64,000 bases of DNA from Shinisaurus crocodilurus (lineage: Eukaryota > Chordata > Lepidosauria > Squamata > Shinisauridae). Below the pieces are notes generated by a model. The model ran no database searches and had not been told where the DNA came from. It saw nothing but the letters and a program-made list of their open reading frames with translations. Below are positions 54,406 through 64,000 of this stretch, in pieces; positions within the stretch are counted from its first letter, which is position 1; each line of letters starts with the position of its first letter. The stretch is from positions 1-64,000 of the forward strand of contig JAHFWL010001009.1 of assembly GCA_021292165.1 (NCBI GenBank), read 5' to 3'. The position numbers and the translations under genes were made by a program.

Positions 54406-55400
54406 TAGGGTATCTTTAATGTTTTAGTTTTCCTATACCCTATAGCTGGTAAATTCTTACAACCAGGGATATCGGAGATTAAATGCCAATGTGTCAAAAT
54501 CACTTTTTTTATTCTTCCCGCCAATGGTGTAAAATCTATTGCCCAATGGAGTCTATTATCTGTTTTTTTAATACTAGATCTAAACATATCACCTCTATCC
54601 ATTGTTGCAACTTTCTCCCTAGCCTGTTGGATTAATACTCTGGGATATCCACGATCTATGAAGTCACGCTCCAATTTCTGGCTCTGCTGTATGTACTCCC
54701 CTAAGGAGGTAGAATTTCTCCTTAGTCTAAGAAACTGCCCATAGGGAATATTTTTCCTCAAATGAGATGGGTGAAATGAGGAATAAAGTAAATAAGAATT
54801 TTTATCCATCATTTTTTTATATGGCCGTACGCCAATCCTATTCTTGGTTGTTCTGTACGTTATAATGTCCAAAAAAGGAATTGAGTCCCTATTGTACTCC
54901 CAAGTAAATTTAATATTATTATTGGCTGTGTTCATCCATGTACAGAATTGTGTAACAGTGTCCCCATTGTTAAAAATAATATAAATGTCATCTATGAATC
55001 TCTTATACAACAAAATTTCCTGAAAAAATGGATTTTGATCACGATTCAAAAAGAAATCCTTTTCCAATTTGTTCATGTAGAGATTAGCTATACCCGGGGC
55101 TGCCGTACATCCCATTGCTACCCCTTTAATTTGAAAGAAAAATTCCTTGTTGAATATAAAGTAATTTTTCTCCAATATAAGATCTACCAATGACATTAGA
55201 AAATGGGTCGAGGGTGTTTTTCTCTGTCTCATGTCCAATGTTTCCTCAATGACTAATCTTGCCTCATCTTGGGGAATGGATGTATACAATGATATTACAT
55301 CCATAGTCAAAAAAATTGATCCAACTGGGATAACCTTACCTTCTACCAAACTAAATAAAATCACTAGTATCTCGAATGTGGGTTTCCCCTTTCCTGACAA
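54405..55400 (-). pseudogene. Penelope reverse transcriptase core
   Basis: The open block carries RT motif A (MDVISLYTSIP, Asp near residue 34), motif B (GVAMGCTAAPGIANLYM, 93-109), motif C (KRFIDDIYIIF, the double Asp at 137-138), motif D/E (IPFLDII, 174-180), and the Penelope-specific thumb block SFHPSHLRKNIP (208-219) with RLRR (225-228). The catalytic aspartates are all present. The block before residue 15 is read in the wrong frame because of a frameshift near 55375. It copies element RNA at the nicked target. Confidence 0.9.
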
Positions 55401-56094
55401 AAGGTTGTAAAAAGGAATCTATATACTGTGATAGAGGTTCTAATATTGAGTTGACCCCTGAAATTATAGGTCTTCCCTTCGGGGGAAATCCTCCTTTATG
55501 GATTTTTGGAAGTACATAAAACAACGGGATCCTTGGGCTTTCATTATGCAAAAACTTAAACAACTCTTCATTAATTTCTCCCATTATATGTGCTTCATCC
55601 AATACTACTTTAATAATGCGTCCAATACTCTTGGTGGGATCTTGTGGGGTTGGGATATAGTTCTCTCTCACACTCAATTGTCTGTATACTTCTGCAACAT
55701 AATCTACAGTATTCAGGATAACAATCCCCCCTCCTTTATCTGATGGTTTAATTATAATGTTATCATCTTGTTCCAATCCCTTAAGAGCTACACGTTCTTG
55801 CTTTGACAAATTTTGCCAGCGTGTGTGATAACTACTCTCTTCCTCCACTATGTCCCTAATAATTACCTTCTCAAACACATCAATTGATGGATCAATTATA
55901 TTAGGTATGAACTTAGATCTAGGTCTCAATCTACTCCTATCTTCATCTTTAGAAGGTAGTGTGCCGAAAAATCTTTTAAGTTTCAACAATCTAATCAATT
56001 TAAATACATCCACCCTTGTTCTAAATGCATTATAAGATGGAGTTGGGACAAAACTTAATCCCTTGTTCAAAACACTAAGCTCCAATTTTGTCAA
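55351..56094 (-). pseudogene. Penelope RT N-terminal region
   Basis: It starts inside a LTKLELSVLNKGLSFVP block typical of Penelope proteins, then continues with KPSDKGGGIVILN (finger region, residues 97-109) and a FYVLPKIHKGGFPPKGRPII block (RT motifs 1-2, residues 193-212). It overlaps the RT core in another frame by about 50 bases, marking a frameshift. The residues retained are well conserved in kind. Confidence 0.85.
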
Positions 56095-56117
56095 TGCTCT
56101 TTGGGATAAATTAACTA

Positions 56118-56704
56118 CTAGGTCCTGTTCCTGCGTCTCCCTCTCTGTGCTTGACGGCCCGATCCTAAAAAACCCCTACTTCTTTGATTACTCCCTCTAC
56201 TACGTAATGTCCTATATGAAGTGCCTTCATCTCCTGATGCTTCCGTTTCCTCTCCTTCAGTGGTGTCTAGTTCTGACATAGATTCTACGGGACAAGCCCA
56301 GGATACTCTTTTCCTTATAACTGGTGTTCTCTCCCACCACTGATAGACCTTGCCAGTTGTATAGTCTCTAGTATCTCTATTAAATTTCCTAATTTTCATT
56401 TCCTTATACTTATGTTCCAAATCCTTCATGATTTTCCCCACTTCCTGTCTCTGTTTGGTGAAGTCCTCATCGTTAGATCTTTCTTTTAACGCCAATTCCA
56501 ATCTCTCTGTTTCCTCCACTAATTTTGTTTTTTCTTGTTTGGATTTCTCTATTAATAACAGCATGAGGTCAAATTAACATTTGTTTAGTATTGACACCCA
56601 TTTGGACCTAAACTCCTCATCATCCTGAAACATTCCAGGGGGTTTATTCATCCTCAAACCCCTTGGAATTCTGTTGTTTTTATAGTATTCCATTAGGGAG
56701 GATA
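56118..56704 (-). pseudogene. Penelope N-terminal region with coiled coil
   Basis: From 56704 a frame opens with IPRGLRMNKPPGMF, an element-type N-terminal phrase, and is cut by one TAA near 56577. It then continues as a charged, heptad-rich helix (residues 7-60 of the later part) and a basic, Arg/Ser/Gly-rich tail. A frameshift near 56100 separates it from the RT block. The protein's role is probably nucleic-acid binding or multimerisation (inferred). Confidence 0.7.
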
Positions 56705-56705
56705 G

Positions 56706-56789
56706 AAGGCAATCTGTGCCACTGAGGCCACCTGAGCCTCAAGTGACAAAGATGGCTCAAGGAGAGCCCCCAAGCTATGAACCTGCACC
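56706..56789 (-). pseudogene. L2 LINE fragment, short
   Basis: Minus-strand translation gives HSLGALLEPSLSLEAQVASV, the same block as residues 13-32 of the L2 protein at 46123-46782. It is bounded by the Penelope element on one side and the LTR-like element on the other. The orientation is opposite to the L2 piece on the far side of the Penelope element, so they are not halves of one copy. Confidence 0.75.
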
Positions 56790-57781
56790 TGCGGTTAGGA
56801 TGTATTCGCCAAAAATATTGGTTTTTTCCCGGCCAATGGCCGGGCTAGGTTAGTACCGCCCTTCGCCCTTCACAGATCTTCAATTCAATAAATGTGGCCC
56901 TGATTTAAAACCATATACTCTGTGTCTGACTCTTCCTTATCTCACCCATACACTCGCAACAGACTTCCACTGGCCCCTCACCTGGGGACAGGGAGAAGAT
57001 TTGCGAGTGGGAGAGGAGAGAGGAATCAGGTAACAGGTCAAGTTAGTCACAGATACTGAGCCAATGGCTCAACTAGGGCGGGGACACAGGTAAGGGCTTA
57101 TTTAGGCACCTGGGTTCCCGCCCACGGTCTCTTTTGCTGCTGTTTTCCAGCTCCCTCCCATCCCACCCTGTTAGCAGTGTAGGCTCCTCTGGTCGCCCAT
57201 TAACAGGGGCCGAGTAGGAATTTTGGCTCATTGTCTCAATTGGCCGGGGCAATGGGTGGGTTTCGCCTACTCTACACTGTGAATCAGGGTAGGGTAATTT
57301 TTGAATCCGATCTCGATCCCACCAGGGGGATCATAGCTAAATTGGTCGCATTTGCGGGAAGTGTGGGATTAGGCAGTATGGCTTAGGGTTATGGTGATCA
57401 TCCAGTGGCACCTTTCAAGGTGACTGACGTTTACCCAAGGCTGCCCTCGCTAATGCCCTGAGGCTTGGCAGGAGGGAGATTGGGACGTCTTTGGGGTTTT
57501 GCCTTTCTCACCTACATTGGGTGCCTGGAGGCGTCAAAGTAAGGCAACGATGGTAAAGCCCTCCAGCTCCACATGGAGGGCAACTGGCCGGGGGCGGACC
57601 AGCCCACCTCCGGTGCGGTTAGGATGTATTCGCCAAAATATTGGTTTTTTCCCAGCCAATGGCCGGGCTAGGTTAGTACCGCACTTCACCCTTCACAGAT
57701 CTTCAATTCAATAAATGTGGCCCTGATTTGAAACCATATACTCTGTGTCTGACTCTTCTTTATCTCACCCATACACTCGCA
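56790..57781 (+). mobile_element. Miniature LTR-like retroelement (TRIM-like), copy 3
   Basis: Two direct repeats of 168-169 bp (56790-56958 and 57614-57781) begin TGCGGTTAGGATGTATTCGC and end ACACTCGCA. They differ at about five bases plus one indel. Each contains AATAAATGTGGCCC, a likely polyadenylation signal, with TG at the start and CA at the end. The interior (56959-57613) is non-coding. It contains GGAGGGCAACTGGCCGGGG just before the 3' repeat, which could be a polypurine-like tract. The interior is collinear with copies 1 and 2. A primer-binding site near 56970 (TGGCCCCTCACC) is possible but not matched to a tRNA. Without proteins, mobilisation would need another LTR element. Confidence 0.82.
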
Positions 57782-59735
57782 ACTGCTGGTGCAACATTTG
57801 GCTATGGTTTGTATTTAGTGTGTGTGTGTGTGTGTGTAATACATGGTAACACATATTACCATTCAGGAAAACTTCTGTGGAGGTTTACGAAAAAACAGTT
57901 CAAAGTAATAATGTTTTGAACTTCAATTCCCATCAGCCCCAGATAGCACAGCTAATGTAATGTAAATCACGCAGTGAGCTTCAGGGCCGAATGGTGGCTA
58001 CTAGAACCCAGCTCTCCCTGTAGTATGCTTATCTTGCTCTGCTTATCCTTGCTTATCTTGCTCTGCTGTCCTGCACTCCTGCTAAATTCTTTTCCTTGAG
58101 CTAGCTGAGGACAGTGGGTGAAAGGGGACTGAAGGAGTTAGTATGACCTGACTTACTTCTGTTCCAGTTGCTTACTATGCATGTTTAAGATTTTGTTTAC
58201 CTTTCTGTATTTTTCCCTTTCTCAGCTAGAATTTTCCTGATAGTACGGCGCATGTGTGGGATTGCGTCAGAAGATACTGTATGAATTAATGAGGTTTCAG
58301 CATCTATGTTGAGATGCAGATTTGCAGTGTTATGATACTCCTGTATCTCCAATTCTCGAGAATAAACAATGTTGGACCACTGCCAGTCTTTCTCTCCTTC
58401 CTAATGTGCATGATTTGAACTGGGTACATTAGGATCTAGCATGTTTTTGCAACATCCCCAGTCCCTGACTCTGTCCAGCACTCTAACCACTATACCACAC
58501 TGGCTTTTAATCAGTGCATACAAAAAATGTGTATATTGGGAATATGGATACAAAAATACATATACATATAAATTTTCATGCAGACTGAAAAAGACAAATT
58601 CACAATCAAAAGAGGAAACAGGATGGAACAAACTTAGGAGTCGAGAAATGAGAACCAGAGCAAAACTGAGCTGGACAGCTACATCCATCTCTATTCCAGT
58701 CCCCCAGCAACATCAGCCAAGAAGGACCACAGGCAGGAATTGCAGAACATGGTGATGTCAGAAAGTGGTGGGGTGGGGAACTAGAGAGACAACTGGCAAA
58801 GAATATCTTCAGGTGGACCCATCTATCCTCCATCCTTCCTCTGGATGACCTCCTTCTGTGTACAACAACTTTTCCAGAAGAAGCCTTAAATGTTCCTGCT
58901 CTTTGTCAGCAACTGGTTAAAAACATTGTTTGCCACACACATACAAACCTCCCTCATCCCTTCTCCTTATTGTCCAATCTGCCAAAAGGCTCCATCCACA
59001 ACACTCATGGTACCGAAACAAATGATACTTGTGCTGCTGCAGTGCTCTGAGGATTGGGCAATAGGGAAATAAAGGGCGGAAAGCCCATCAGTTTCCTTAC
59101 AGCTCCTATGTATGGCCATCTGTCACCTCCCTTCTGGCTCTATTGGGAAGTAATGTAAAACAAGGGGGGAAACCACCAGTGGAAAAAACAGTTGGGTACC
59201 AGTTATTATTTCAGTGATTTTATGCTAGGTTTACTAGGCTAACTTTGATTGTCTCGGCACTAAGCTGCTGTTCTCAAAACTTTTATGCAAATTGCCCGTT
59301 GAGGTAGGCATGACAGATGGTGCTTCCACCTGCTCCCTCTTCCCTGAGTAATGTTAACAACATTATAGAGCTCCATAAAACCACTTAAACTAACAGATCG
59401 CCGGGACTGGTTGTTCAGCATTCATGGGACAAGAGTAATAGCAAAGTCTTGGGGTGCAGACATTCCAAAACGCATTTGAAATTTGCCATGACATAAAAAG
59501 AGCCCATTCTGCATTTAAAAAGAAATCAAGCTGACTTCATGGGAATATCAGTTCAGGAGTAAAACGTATCTTTCTTCAGCAGGCCGATCTATCCTAAAGA
59601 GATTTACATGGAAGTAAGAACTTCGGCTTAGTCCAATGGGAATGACTTTCACCATATGTATGTATGTACAGCTTCAATGGTCTGTGGATATCAGTAATAA
59701 ATTGGAGTAGAGTTTTCCATGTAATTGATAAAAAG
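57782..59735. other. Intergenic DNA with SINE scraps
   Basis: A GT tract lies at 57818-57837. A SINE piece at about 57960-58020 (minus strand: AGCTGGGTTCTAG, GAAGCTCACTGCGTGAT) and a SINE head fragment at 58455-58505 (ACTATACCACACTGGC) belong to the 10543-10775 family. AATAAACAATG near 58361, after a CAGCATC-containing stretch, might be an LTR-like end, but this is weak. No gene. Confidence 0.45.
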
Positions 59736-59745
59736 ATGAGACCCG

Positions 59746-60180
59746 ATGAGACCCGATTTAAAAAGCCAAACACGGACCCTGGATTTTAGGAAAGCCAATT
59801 TTAACAAACTCAGAACAATGATTAGTAAGATCCCATGGCAAGTGACTCTCACGAGAAAGGGAGCCCAGGAGGGGTGGGAGTTTTTAAAAAAGGAAATTTT
59901 AAAGGCACAATTGCAAACAATTCCCACAAGGAAAAAAGGCAGAGGGCAACAGAAGAAGCCAATGTGGCTTCACAATAAACTCAAAGATGACCTGAAAACA
60001 AAAAAGGACACGTATAGGAAGTGGAAGGAAGGACAGGCTACAGGGGAAGAGTACAGGCAGGTAGCACAGAACTGCAGGAATAGTGTCAGGAAGGCTAAAG
60101 CTGAGAATGAGCTAAGGTTAGCGAGGAATGCTAAAAGCAACAAAAAGCTTTCTTCAGATACATGCACAGTAAAAGACAGA
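59746..60180 (+). pseudogene. CR1 linker between endonuclease and RT
   Basis: The residues from FRKANFNKLRTMISKIPWQ onward fit the CR1 segment before the RT, with KKPMWLHNKLKDDL, EEYRQVAQNCRNSVRKAKAE and a KSNKK stretch just before a one-base frameshift. Translation past about 60150 is out of frame. Confidence 0.82.
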
Positions 60181-61628
60181 AGAAAGAACTGGTGGTTCAA
60201 CTACGTAATGAGGATGGCAAATTGATAACAGAAGACAAAGAAAAGGCAGAAGTGTTCAATTCCTACTTCGGCTCGGTCTTCTCCCAAAAGAGGGTCTATG
60301 ACCCCCCTGGCAAACCTGAAGTGCAGACTGAAGGGGCAGAATTGCAGCTTGAGATTGATAGGCAAATGGTCAAGGAGCACCTGATTACTCTGAACGAGTT
60401 TAAATCTCCAGGGCCTGATGAGCTGCATCCTAGAGTAATAAAGGAACTGGCAGAAGAACTCTCAGAACCACTGTCTATTATCTTTGAGAAATCATGGAGG
60501 ACAGGTGAAGTGCCAGATGACTGGAGGAGGGCAAATGTTGTTCCCATCTTCAAAAAGGGCAAGAAGGAGGAACCTGGGAACTATAGGCCAGTCAGTCTGA
60601 CATCAATCCCCGGGAAGATTTTTGAGCAGATTATAAAGAAGTCAGTCTGCAAGCACCTTGAAAACAATGCAGTGATTACTAGAAGCCAGCATGGATTTGT
60701 CAAGAACAAATCCTGTCAGACTAATCTGATCTCATTTTTTGATCGGGTAACCTCCCTTGTGGACTGTGGGAATGCTGTGGACATTATATACCTGGACTTC
60801 AGCAAAGCTTTCGACAAAGTGCCTCATGATATCCTGATTAGTAAGCTAGCTAAGAGTGGGCTAGATGGAACAACTATCAGGTGGATCCACAATTGGCTAA
60901 AGAATCGGACTCAAAGAGTGCTTATCAATGGTTCCTTCTCAAACTGGGGAGAGGTAACGAGCGGGGTACCACAGGGCTCGGTCCTGGGCCCGGTGCTCTT
61001 CAACATTTTTATTAATGACTTGGATGAGGAGGTACAGGGAATGCTTATCAAATTTGCAGATGACACAAAGTTGGGTGGAACAGCTAATACTCTGGAAGAC
61101 AGAAACAAAATTCAAAGTGACCTCGATAGGCTGGAGCGCTGGGCCGAAAACAACAGAATGAAATTTAATAGGGATAAATGCCAAGTGCTGCACCTAGGGA
61201 GAGGAAACCAAATGCAGAGTTACAGAATGGGGGACACTTGGCTCAACAATACTACAAGTGAGAAGGATCTTGGAATTGTGGTAGATCACAAACTGAATAT
61301 GAGCCAGCAATGCGATGTGGCTGCAAAGAAGGCAAATGCAATTTTGGGCTGTATTAATAGAAGTATAGCTTCCAAATCGCGGGAAGTGATAATTCCCCTT
61401 TACTCGGCACTGGTTAGGCCTCATCTTGAGTACTGCGTCCAGTTCTGGGCACCTCACTTTAAGAAGGACATAGACAAACTGGAGAGGGTTCAGAGGAGGG
61501 CAACAAGGATGATAAAGGGACTGGAAACAAGGCCCTATGAGGAGAGACTGAAAGAACTGGGCATGTTTAGCCTTCAGAAGAGGAGACTGAGGGGAGATAT
61601 GATCGCACTCTTCCAGTATTTGAAGTGA
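60162..61628 (+). pseudogene. CR1 reverse transcriptase and C-terminal domain
   Basis: About 488 open residues. Recognisable blocks are [16 protein letters not shown] (86-101), [19 protein letters not shown] (144-162), motif [17 protein letters not shown] (with Asp 212), motif [21 protein letters not shown] (about 265-284), motif [11 protein letters not shown] (Asp 300 and 301), and the C-terminal blocks [15 protein letters not shown] and [16 protein letters not shown] catalytic residues appear intact. A TGA at 61626 replaces the next residue, after which the frame remains open to 61854 with the usual CR1 C-terminal end, so the ORF is truncated by about 75 residues. Its role is target-primed reverse transcription. 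Confidence 0.92.
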
Positions 61629-61854
61629 TGTCACACAGAGGAGGGCAAAGATCTCTTCTCGTTCATCCCAGTTTGCAGGACACGGAATAATGGGCTCAAG
61701 TTACAGGAACCTAGATTCCACCTAAACATCAGGAAAAATTTCCTGACTGTCAGAGCAATAAGACAATGGAATCAACTACCTAGGGAGGTTGTGGGCTCTC
61801 CCACTCTGGAGGCATTCAAGGTGCAGCTGGACAGACATCTGTCAGAGATGCTTT
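61629..61854 (+). pseudogene. CR1 C-terminal end after the stop
   Basis: In the same frame as 60162-61628: CHTEEGKDLFSFIP, NIRKNFLTVRAIRQWNQLP and EAFKVQLDRHLSEML follow, the usual last residues of CR1 proteins. It ends in a TGA at 61854. It is separated from the main block only by the premature TGA. Confidence 0.85.
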
Positions 61855-61944
61855 GACCTAGATTCCTGCATTGAGCAGGGGGTTGGACTCGATGGCCTTG
61901 TAGGCCCCTTCCAACTCTACTTTTCTATGATTCTATGATGCTCA

Positions 61945-64000
61945 AATTTATTTGCGGTCATAATTTTAGGACCAATGTACACAGTGGATTCTGATCAACA
62001 CCAGAAACAAGGATGCAAGACTATTCCCATGCAGCCATGTCATGAAAATGGTGCCAGACTTTCCACCATGCAGTCCTCATGCAGGAGTCTGGGTGTATGG
62101 ACATGCAGTTCCCCTGCCCCGCAAATACGCACTTGAGTACAATGTAACAAGTGATGTAGCTGGTGCACACATGAATATATGCGCATGTAAGCCGTACGTT
62201 CAATCCTCCTCTGCCACAAGGGGAGGGGAGAGTTGGCAAGTGTGCATATGCATGTATTTGGATGACTTCCATGTGACATATTACAAAATATGCTCTGTGT
62301 ACCCACTTAAACATACAGATTGTTTTGTTTGTTTGTTTGTTTTGAATGTGAGCATATGAATTGGACCTAAGTGTTCTTTGTTTTGTAGGCTGTTGTGCTG
62401 GTGATGGGTGTGAGCTGGCTCTTCTTAACTCAAAATCTCCAGTATTTGGGGGAGGAATCCATGGGTTCTAGGCTTTTAGCATAAATGCTCTGTTGCAGGG
62501 GAAATGGAGACAGGCCTGTCAAGAGTCCAGAAGAAGCTGTGTTCCCATCTAGATTGAAAGAAAATATGGTTAGAAGGTATACAAATCAATCTAGAAATTT
62601 CTGTAATCTTCTTGACACTCTTTTGAGCTGCACTCAAAATTCCTCTGATGTTGCACCTAAGCTCAAATATATATCACATGGAAAAAAACTTGCAGCTTAA
62701 AGGTAGCAGGTTAAAGGTGTGCAAATCTCCCCTCCAGGTTTTTTCACTGATGTTACTTAAACTCCACTGATGGGGGAGTCACGTCTGCTCCACAGGTATA
62801 CGTAGTTCTATTGCCAGCAGTGTTTCTGTCAGTGGTAGGCCCCAAAACAGGGCATCCCAGTGGCAGATTGGATGCAGCCTCTGATCTAATGGATCCAAAG
62901 TCCCTTCATTCCCGTGAGAGGATCTAGGATTGGTTCCATTATACCAGCCCAGAGCTGGTTTAGTTAATCCTCCCTTGATTCAATGGGAGGGTGAATTCAA
63001 GCAATAAAGATACGCTGGGCCTGTTTTCAAATGAACCCACCCCATAATGGAAGTGGCAGATTGATCTTTTGCCTCAAAAGTTCACTTTAGGTTAAATTCA
63101 GTGACAACTGAGACTTGCTCATGCTTCTGTGTGCCTTCTCAAATCAGAAGCTCAGGAACCCTCATTATATTACCATCAACTTGTGACCACCCACAATTGC
63201 ATCTTTCCCTTAGTGCTCATTAAACAGGGAAGATAAGGTAGGATAGCTAAGTTTGGTTTGTTTGTTTATTTGTTTGCTTGTTTGCTTTAAAGTAGCTTCA
63301 GCAATCCTTCTTTGATTGCTGTTTACCAGCTCTGGCCCTGCTGTACCTCTGTTCATCAGTTAACATACACATTTTTTTCTGAACCCCAAGAAAATAAATG
63401 ATCTGAAATTCTCCTCATATGCAATAGGAATTTAATCCATAGTGAGATCTGTCAATAAATCAGTGTGGGTTTTAGGGGGCCTTTTTATAATGCATTTGTC
63501 AGAAAGGTTTTGTTTTTAAAAAAAGATATGGTCCTATTGAAGTGCAAAATAGCATAACATCAGCTATTTGCCCAGGTATGCATGATATTGATATAAAGTA
63601 TGGCAACAATAAAGAGCAAAGAGATTGATGGGCATTTCTATGTATAAAAGACAGACTATTTTACAGGAGGAAAAACAGCTCTTCAGCAACTTTGAAAACA
63701 CAGAATTGATTGCTATGCATCCTGGCATTTTTGTTCCATTACACTTTGCAACATGCTTTTTGCAATTCTGATGGAAGCAGATGAATCGATATTTGGTGGA
63801 GCTCTGTCAGGGTACGAAGTGTGTCATGAACTGTATTTGAAGCTGCAATTTGAAGCCATAAAAAAGGAACGAGAAAGCTACACCGACACGTATATATGAC
63901 ATAAGCACACTCAGACATGAGTTTCAGGAAATAATGTCAGAGATTTACATCCTGATCTTACACCCTTTACTCAAAATAAATTCCAGTAATTTCCTAGCAG
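61945..64000. other. Intergenic DNA, nothing recognised
   Basis: A GTTT repeat at 62324-62341 and a GTTT/CTTG repeat at 63254-63285. No coding exon, RNA gene or clear transposon seen in the last two kilobases. Confidence 0.5.

Larger units (their letters stand above)
53112..56705 (-). mobile_element. Penelope-like retroelement, nearly complete coding part
   Basis: The minus-strand element has the canonical order: N-terminal region, Penelope-type reverse transcriptase, cysteine-rich linker, and C-terminal GIY-YIG endonuclease (53920-56700), then about 0.8 kb of AT-rich 3' region down to about 53112. The coding part is broken by three small frameshifts and one in-frame stop (near 56577). It is bounded by L2 on both sides: an L2 on the plus strand at the 3' side and an L2 on the minus strand at the 5' side. 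No terminal repeats or target duplication are evident, so 5' truncation is likely. Confidence 0.88.
59740..61940 (+). mobile_element. CR1 LINE, 5'-truncated, 2.2 kb
   Basis: It contains the linker region, the complete RT domain, the C-terminal region and the 3' UTR with the tail TTCTATGATTCTATGATG. The apurinic endonuclease and ORF1 are missing, as is usual for truncated CR1 copies. Coding is interrupted by one frameshift near 60150 and one stop at 61626-61628, after which the same frame continues to a stop at 61854. The 3' end is similar to 48750-48889 and to the tail of the 5S-CR1 SINE. Confidence 0.93.

Noticed and set aside
58210..58440. Solo LTR of an endogenous retrovirus
   Set aside because: An AATAAA and TG-rich context suggested it, but no matching ends, target duplication or second copy could be found.
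1..64000. CRISPR arrays, bacterial operons, phage or integron features
   Set aside because: The window is clearly vertebrate nuclear DNA. The regular repeats present are minisatellites, microsatellites and transposon arrays without spacers or cas-like genes.

Overview
The window is vertebrate nuclear DNA, most likely from a squamate reptile (lizard or snake lineage). This is inferred from the repeat content. There is a CR1 LINE with the sauropsid-type 3' tail, several L2 fragments, a Penelope-like element, tRNA-derived SINEs with a CORE/MIR-like body, and many short hAT-type DNA transposons with 8-bp target duplications. AT-rich spacers, dinucleotide microsatellites and the absence of operons or ribosome binding sites also fit. 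I found no convincing host protein-coding exon, rRNA gene, functional tRNA gene or CRISPR array. Every recognisable coding stretch belongs to a transposable element and almost all are broken.

Layout. 1-19.9 kb: intergenic DNA with small DNA transposons, many with clear target duplications (1731-1854, 9850-9968, 11562-11696, 12685-12866, 17247-17677, 18617-18770). It also holds a C-rich minisatellite (3474-3950), a SINE with a 5S rRNA-like head and CR1 tail (10221-10354), and a tRNA-derived SINE (10543-10775). 19.95-20.95 kb: 3' end of a non-LTR retrotransposon whose protein ends in a C2H2 zinc finger. 22-30 kb: more SINEs, a degraded repeat with about 33-base internal periodicity, and an L2 fragment. 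30.5-31.5 kb: a 990-bp hAT element with an 8-bp target duplication, GACTCG arrays at both ends and the C-terminal part of a transposase. 32.5-41.6 kb: nested DNA transposons, including a 1.4-kb TA-flanked element carrying a CA-rich minisatellite and a GC-rich fold-back element. 41.7-57.8 kb: three copies of a short non-coding LTR-like family (about 150-170 bp repeats around a 0.6-0.8 kb interior), L2 pieces, and a 3.6-kb Penelope-like element on the minus strand. 59.74-61.94 kb: a 2.2-kb 5'-truncated CR1 with an almost open reverse transcriptase.

How the parts relate. CR1 is the likely source of machinery for the 5S-headed SINE, whose tail is nearly the same as the CR1 tail in this window. 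Short hAT-like elements (ends CAGGGATG, CAGTG or TAGGG) presumably depend on transposases encoded elsewhere; only one C-terminal transposase fragment is present. Nesting gives some relative ages: the 5S-CR1 SINE lies inside LTR copy 1, an L2 tail inside a DNA transposon at 32.6 kb, and a hAT MITE inside a SINE at 28.8 kb.

The items most worth a second look are the miniature LTR family, the 5S-CR1 SINE, the Penelope element with its cysteine-rich endonuclease, and the hAT element with arrayed GACTCG motifs. No new host system is evident.
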